DNA of 13,592 nucleotides from Chloromonas sp. AAM2. Its lineage: Eukaryota > Chlorophyta > Chlorophyceae > Chlamydomonadales > Chlamydomonadaceae. Under the pieces are notes generated by a model, which had not been told where the DNA came from, ran no database searches, and was given only the letters and a program-made list of their open reading frames with translations. Shown one piece after another: positions 8,569-13,592 of the stretch (its first letter is position 1; each line of letters opens with the position of its first letter). The stretch covers positions 1 to 13,592 of the forward strand of contig QAXH01002400.1 of the NCBI GenBank assembly GCA_004335635.1, in the 5' to 3' direction. The position numbers were made by a program, and so were the translations under genes.

Positions 8569-9071
8569 GTGCGTTCTCTGCCTTTCTTCTTGCTAGCACA
8601 GTCAGTGCTGCATCCATTCCTTGTCTCATGCATGACTCGCACTCACGCTCAACGCAAGAGAGTCGCCCTGAAGTGGCTTGAGTTTCTATCATACTGTTGG
8701 ACACGTCACTACAACCTGCAGGTTCCTCAAAGGCAAAGAATGATGGGTTCTAGCTGCATGCCTAGGATATTAGGTTGGCTGGACAACAGGCCTTGATATC
8801 AGGTTGGCTGCTTGTAAAGCTGTTGTGTGGCAGCAAACACAGAACAGTGTAGGCATGTTGGCAAACGCCCAAGGACGTGGAGGTCTGACTTGCTACCTGC
8901 CGACTTGCTCACAATATATTTCGGCACTCTACGGTATACTGTACAGAAACCAGCCTAAAACGAACAAATGACGGGCTCAAGGTTGTCGCAGCCGTTTCAC
9001 AACCCTGACAGGTGGGGCGCAGGAGAGTCTGGTGTCTTATGAACGGATAATGGCGTTCTTGCCTATTTTAA

Positions 9072-9168
9072 CCCTACCGGGCCTCCTTCATCAAGCCCAC
9101 GATCACCGAGGACGGCAAATGGACGACTCCGGTGCTTGTGCTCAATCCAGTCCAAATCAGCTGCCCAA
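9072..9168 (+). pseudogene. Possible truncated coding fragment of unknown protein
   Basis: The frame reads YRASFIKPTITEDGKWTTPV followed by LVLNP, with strongly coding-like codons. An in-frame TAA at 9069-9071 and the absence of any AG acceptor before the coding part mean it has no usable 5' end. It looks like a 5'-truncated gene piece. I do not recognise the family. Confidence 0.3.
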
Positions 9169-9208
9169 TGAAAACCATTGTAACCTATCCGCTACATAAC
9201 TGTATCAC

Positions 9209-9230
9209 CTCTCTGTCTGTCTGTCTCTCT
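9209..9230. repeat. CT/CTGT microsatellite
   Basis: A short pyrimidine-rich tract of CTCT and CTGT units that directly abuts the duplicated GT14 fragment. Confidence 0.85.
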
Positions 9231-9310
9231 CACGGGAGGCGCCCTGCCCAAGTCCAGCCTGTTCTTCGGCCGTTCTGCACTGCCCATTCGTGCTGACACC
9301 CGCTCAAGCT
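9231..9310 (+). pseudogene. Duplicated GT14 exon fragment
   Basis: These 80 bp align without gaps to 3576-3655 in the GT14 gene, with seven mismatches by eye (about 91% identity). The translation GGALPKSSLFFGRSALPIRA parallels GAALPNSSLFYGRDALPIRA in the parent. The frame is open but reaches a stop at 9334-9336, and no flanking GT14 exons follow. The left breakpoint coincides with a CTGT-type microsatellite. It lies about 230 bp past the importin stop, possibly within that gene's 3' region on the other strand. Confidence 0.85.
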
Positions 9311-9541
9311 CACACGCACTTCACACCCCCACGTAAGCACGCACATGGAGAATAATAAATCTATCTTGTCTGCCTGTCTTCTTCCAAAAGACATCGTGAC
9401 ACTCATCGCATGCTCTCTATCCTTGAATGGTCTATATACACAAAACCGAGGCAACGTACTGCGGTTTCTGTGGCGCCTACATCACATGCTTATCTGAACC
9501 TCAGCCGATCCATTCCAATCTCCACAAACAGCACTCTCTCA

Positions 9542-12500
9542 TCACATTTCGTATGCCATCAGCACATCCGCCTGCGCTTCGCCCCGGATTACGGCTGACA
9601 AATCACCAACGAATGCATCAAAGCGTCCCCGGGCCAGCGGCGGCTGACGAGCCAGCAGATTGTACACCCTCGCAAGCTCTTCACTGCCCAGTGTGCTGCC
9701 AGCAACACCTGCACACACAGCGGCGACACATGTCACAGTCAAAGCAATAGTTCAAGAATACCAGGGCAGCCGACAAATGTGAGCAATCCCACTTGTTTGG
9801 CATGTAAGCAAGATGAAGGCAAGGCCAGCAGTGTCCATGGTCGCATTGCAAACAGTCGACATAAATATCAAACAACTGGGGTGAAGCTCAGGAGAGGCAA
9901 CAATGCCGACCACGTGGCCTTGCATGGCACTGGGTCTGTAAGTCTGTGCTTTGCATGGCACTTGGTCTGTCAGTCTCTGCTTAGCATGTACTCAGCGGTC
10001 TGTCAGTCTCTGCTTAGCATGTACTCAGCATAGCACTTGAAGAGTCATTCTCTGCAAGCCAGTATGCTGAGTGCGGCTTTCACTTTGATACAGGTTACAT
10101 AACAACAAGCGCTGCCAATTTACTCTTCCCACCCATCCCAGCCTTCTTCTCTGCCTCCCACCACCATTCCGCCCTGCTCCTGAACACCTTAATCTGTACC
10201 GTATCATTGCGGTGGATTTCGGCAGCCACGCAAGACTTGCGCAAGATTTGGTTGAGTTTGCAACTCTCGACTCTTCCTCAACTCAAAGTCCAACACCCAG
10301 GTTTTCCACTGATTCTAGTGATGTAGGGTATTCTTCAGCCGCACACCTGAGAACTCTTGACTCTGCAGCGCGCTGCTGAGCCATGCTCGTGTGGCTGCCC
10401 CCCACACTTCGCTGTGCAGCATGACGTACAGCAGGCCGGACAGGGGCCGAGCCAGCTGCCGGGGGCAAGAGTCCGCCACCGCCAACATCAGCGACCGCAC
10501 TAGAGCAGCCCCGTGCGAGGTCATGCACGCCTCAAGCCTACAAAGAACGTGAAGGTTATCACAAGCAAAGACAACAAAACATGGAAAACATGTGTGCGTA
10601 GCCTGTCAGACCGAGCACAACTCTCAGGCCATCCAGCACCTGGCACGGGGCGTTCATCATACCCACAATGCTTCCGTCATCCAATAGCAAGCTGGGGTGC
10701 ATGGAATGCACTTTCCATACATGGTGTGCCTGATCAAAACTGCTAGAGCCGCTGCTCTTGTAGGCTCTCGGCCACTCATACCCTGGAGTTCATGAACGCC
10801 CCTCCCGTGCACGGTCATCTTGATCAAACACGCCACTGGGCTGTCAAATTTCGTAGCCGCTGCTGTGTTGTGCGCATTCAACTACACACCTGATAACGAC
10901 ATAAGGCCCTATGGTAGGCGTTCTGCCCTTTGCTACATTTCCTAGTCAGCAGACATTAGAGCACGACAGGGTGTCATGCCTGCTGACTTTCGACCAATGG
11001 CTGTCAGCAATTCCTCTCAGACTGCCTCAAAACATACGTATCATGACCGTGCAACAGGCACTGCCGAGCATCAAGCAAAACCTGAACCTTGGTTCGCTGG
11101 TTTTGCACTTACTGTCCACTTTGAGTGAACGTGTTTGCTGACACTCTGTTTGACGTCCACGTCGTCCTCTGTTTGATCTTCTATTTCTGGCACTGGGCCT
11201 TACCTGCTTCGGTGCTCTGCTGCAAGTTCGCCTGTCAGTTTGTCCACCACCCCCAGCACGTGCATCAGAAACGCCAGCGCCGCCGCAACAGGCTCTCGCT
11301 CGCGTAGGCCAACCACCACACAACCGAACGAAATCAACTGCGGTTGCAACAAGCCGAAGGCGCATCTCCTTAATGGCCTTTCCATCATCATATGACGTCC
11401 ATACATCACATCAGGCTCAATTGGTAAAGTTTCACTTGCCTGTGCTAAGATGACGCCAAGCTGATCAACCGACACTTAGTTACAGCTAGTGGGTCACCGT
11501 GTTATCTGCAACTTGCGATAGTTGCGTACAATCTCACCCATTAAGTTGTTGTCATACTGGCCTACTGTTGTCATGCTCGTCTACAACCACCTCTTAGTCC
11601 AGGTAGCCCTGTTCCAATCACCTGTTGGAGTGCGGGTGATGAGAGCAGGGTCTCGCGTGCAAACACAAAGTAAAGGTCTGCCATGCTGTAGAGAGCGCGT
11701 ATCAAGTCCGTGTATGCCGTCAGGCCGGACGGCGTGGCCTGCAAGCAAGCCACACGACACATGCAAAATCATGGACATGGAAGGCATGGTGGCATGCACG
11801 GGTGGGCGACACGAGCTGTGCATGCCGTTCCTATTTACATCTGACAGCCACAAGCACGGGATTCCGGAAAAGAGCATGTGTCACTAGCCTGACGGCACAG
11901 CCTGCCAGCGTGCACAGCTGGTGTGCACAGGACCATTCAGCCAGGAGCAGCACCAGGCGGTGTTATCTCCTCCAGACGCCTCTAGGTTGTACATTTGTAC
12001 GATGCAGAACGATGAACGATGCTAGAAGAAAACACTGAAGCAAGGGAGCTTCAGAAAACCTCACCATTCCCACTTCCCCACCTGCACCGCTGCTGTGATG
12101 GTGCCCACCGAGTCAGTGAGCATCTATCCTCTCCTATTGGACGCCTTTAATTTGTACATTTGCAAAACAAAAAAAGATGCTAGATGCTAGATGCATTCCC
12201 ACTCTCCCACCTGCACCGCTGCTGTGACGGTGCCCACCACCGTGACAAGCGCCGCGGCCTGCAGCTGTGCGGCCTGTGGGGCGGATCGGGCCTCCCCGAA
12301 GAGCTCCACCGCAGTGCCCAGCACATCGCAGCAGCCGGGGTGCGGGTGGGTGGAGAGGATGGCGGTGATGGAGGTCAGGAGGGCGGGGAGCAGGTCCTTG
12401 CCGGAGGCACGAGCACTCATCAGGGACCGCTGGAGCAGGAAGCAGGCAACAAGGGTAAGTGAAGGCCAGGGTTGAAGATGATTGCGGGTAAAGCAACAGC

Positions 12501-13538
12501 AACACGGGCAACCACGGCGGAACCGCAGGGTGAAGTCGTGCAACAAAAAACAATCAAATAAGCTTCATTTGCAAACATTTTGTTTGTGATCCCGTGGTTG
12601 CATTCTGTGCTGCAAGTGTACGAACGGTTGATTAAGTGCAGCAACCAGTTCACGACCAGTACCAGTTGTTGCTCTGTCAATAGCCGATAAACAAACAGAC
12701 TAACTGATGCAGTCCCCACTGCCATCAGTTGACCATTCAACTGACCACAGCGGATCATCACTCCTTCGCTGCCCATGCCCATGCAGCTGACAGCCTCTGC
12801 ACTACAGTGCCGACAGCTGAACATTCGTTGGGCCATGGTGCACTGTCCCACTGCGCCCATGCACTGTCCCAATGTGCCCATGCACTGTCCCAATGCGCCC
12901 ATGCACTGTCCCAATGCGCCCATGCACTGTCCCAGTGCGCCCATGCACTGTCCCAGTCCGCCCATGCACTGTCCCAGTCCGCCCATGCACTGTCCCAATC
13001 CGCCCATGCACTGTCCCAGTGCGCACATGCAGTCTCCTCCTGCCCACCTGGTAGACATCACACAGCGCGGCCACCACCTCCTGCTCCCGCCTGCACGCCT
13101 CGTGCCCCGCCACGCCCGACAGCACGGGCCATGCGACCTCGAGAATCTGCGAGGGCAGGCACGGGCAAACCCATTGCACGTTTTGTTTGCACCCGCAAGC
13201 TGGAGCAGGTTGATGAGTACGATACATAATGGTCGTAGACAACAACATCGTCAGAGTCTTACAAATGATCAGCTATGGGTGATCAGCACTGGTGACCATC
13301 AGCACTGGTGACCAACAACACAGCAATTCCATGGTACATAAATGCATGGGTCACGCTAGAACAGAGCTGGAGCATCATCACTTTCAAGTTGATTTACCGG
13401 TTTCTGGGCCCACCTTAAGCGCTGGGTGCCTGTTGCCCGGTGGCGAAGTGGCGGGGAAATCCATGAAGCGGATGGCGGCAGCCAGCAGGGTCAGGTCGTC
13501 GGCCAGCAGGTGAAAGGCACCAGGGCGACCGGCCATGC
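9542..13538 (-). CDS. Transportin-3/importin-13-type nuclear import receptor, C-terminal part (seven exons, 5' end off the window)
   Basis: Minus-strand exons in order: 13538-13414, 13146-13048, 12429-12211, 11738-11622, 11337-11204, 10537-10347, 9708-9542. All junctions are GT-AG and every phase is consistent. Family landmarks in order are LLADDLTLLAAAIRFMDFP, GNRHPALK joined to ILEVAWPVLSG (compare HP--K-I-E-WPVLS in TNPO3), ALLTSITAILSTHPHP with VLGTAVELFGE (HSCFLYLGS-VDE-G in TNPO3), MADLYFVFARETLLSSPAL (DLFRLA-RFIQRSPV-LL), REREPVAAALAFL, PLSGLLYVMLHSEVWGAA, and the terminal FDAFVGDLSAVIRG before TGA 9542-9544. TNPO3/Mtr10/MOS14 are karyopherin-beta HEAT-repeat proteins importing SR splicing factors with RanGTP; IPO13 is the close alternative. 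About 350 of roughly 950 residues are present. Comparisons are from memory. Confidence 0.88.
9932..10029. repeat. 33-bp tandem repeat in the last importin intron
   Basis: Two identical 33-bp units (9964-9996 and 9997-10029) begin GGTCTGTCAGTCTCTGC. A diverged third copy precedes them (9932-9963). All lie in the intron 9709-10346. Confidence 0.85.
10538..11203 (-). other. Importin intron (666 bp)
   Basis: The minus-strand donor is AG|GTAAGG and the acceptor TTCTTTGTAG. The phase 2 to phase 2 junction completes an Arg codon. I see no further gene or repeat inside it. Confidence 0.8.
11969..12238. repeat. Local segmental duplication copying an importin exon end and its 5' splice site
   Basis: About 100-140 bp at 11969-12108 is repeated, diverged, at 12135-12238. 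Shared blocks include GACGCCT...TTGTACATTTG, GATGCTAGA, and CATTCCCAC followed by CCCACCTGCACCGCTGCTG and GGTGCCCACC. The 12191-12238 copy includes the real importin exon end and donor (read on minus, GTGCAG|GTGGGA). The other copy places a near-identical pseudo-donor (GTGCAG|GTGGGG, at 12082-12083) inside the following intron. Confidence 0.75.
12838..13026. repeat. 9 x 21-bp minisatellite in an importin intron
   Basis: Nine contiguous 21-bp units with consensus ATGCACTGTCCCARTSCGCCC and one to three changes per unit. They fill the intron 12430-13047 up to about 20 bp from its 5' splice site on the minus strand (donor at 13047). Because 21 is divisible by three, the array stays open in several frames on both strands, which produces long spurious reading frames. 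No spacers, so not a CRISPR. Confidence 0.95.
13282..13313. repeat. 16-bp tandem duplication in an importin intron
   Basis: ATCAGCACTGGTGACC occurs twice in tandem within the intron 13147-13413. Confidence 0.9.
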
Positions 13539-13592
13539 CTGGGCACAGGACAGGCCACAAGGCATGCCAGTGACACAATGTAATGTCCCTGG

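Noticed and set aside
12184..12475. Plus-strand frames at 12184-12475
   Set aside because: They are antisense to the importin exon 12211-12429, which carries clear family motifs and phase-matched splice sites.
12838..13026. CRISPR array
   Set aside because: Units are contiguous with no unique spacers, and the context is a eukaryotic intron.
12729..13311. Long open frames on both strands with CPNAPMH- or TVHGRIG-type heptapeptide repeats
   Set aside because: They are by-products of the 9 x 21-bp minisatellite in an importin intron; no splice or start logic supports them as proteins.

Overview
The window looks like nuclear DNA of a eukaryote, most likely a chlorophyte green alga (Chlamydomonadales or a relative). 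Two genes I can identify are split by short GT-AG introns with GTGAGT/GTGNGC-type donors and TGCAG-type acceptors. Minisatellite repeats sit in the introns, and one protein carries a Ser/Ala-rich insert of the kind common in green algae. I see no bacterial operon, rRNA, tRNA, CRISPR array or complete transposon. Species assignment is inference only.

Layout. (1) 1-2058: poorly resolved. A possible two-exon 3' end of an unknown minus-strand gene lies at 1001-1545, and a coding-like block open on both strands lies at 477-686. (2) 2059-6412, plus strand: a GT14 glycosyltransferase gene (core-2/I-branching, DUF266 family) in about ten exons whose phases chain together. The last exon appears to contain a +1 frameshift at a CCC run (6193-6195). 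Its long first intron (2132-3262) holds a 21-bp repeat and, on the opposite strand, phase-compatible candidate exons of an unknown gene. (3) 6413-9541: a gene-poor interval with small repeats, a cluster of CACGTG palindromes and isolated coding fragments. These are a protein-kinase subdomain XI piece, two unknown exon-like pieces, and an 80-bp duplicate of a GT14 exon about 91% identical to the parent. (4) 9542-13538, minus strand: the C-terminal seven exons (about 350 residues) of a transportin-3/importin-13-type nuclear import receptor, whose N-terminal part lies beyond the right edge. Its introns contain a 9 x 21-bp minisatellite, a 33-bp tandem repeat and a local duplication that copied one of its own 5' splice sites.

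The GT14 and importin genes are convergent and functionally unrelated: one should act in Golgi glycan synthesis, the other in nuclear import of SR-type splicing factors. I do not see a clear new multi-gene system. The points most worth checking are the GT14 frameshift, the in-frame retainable GT14 intron, the antisense candidate inside GT14 intron 1, the dispersed exon fragments and the duplicated importin splice donor.
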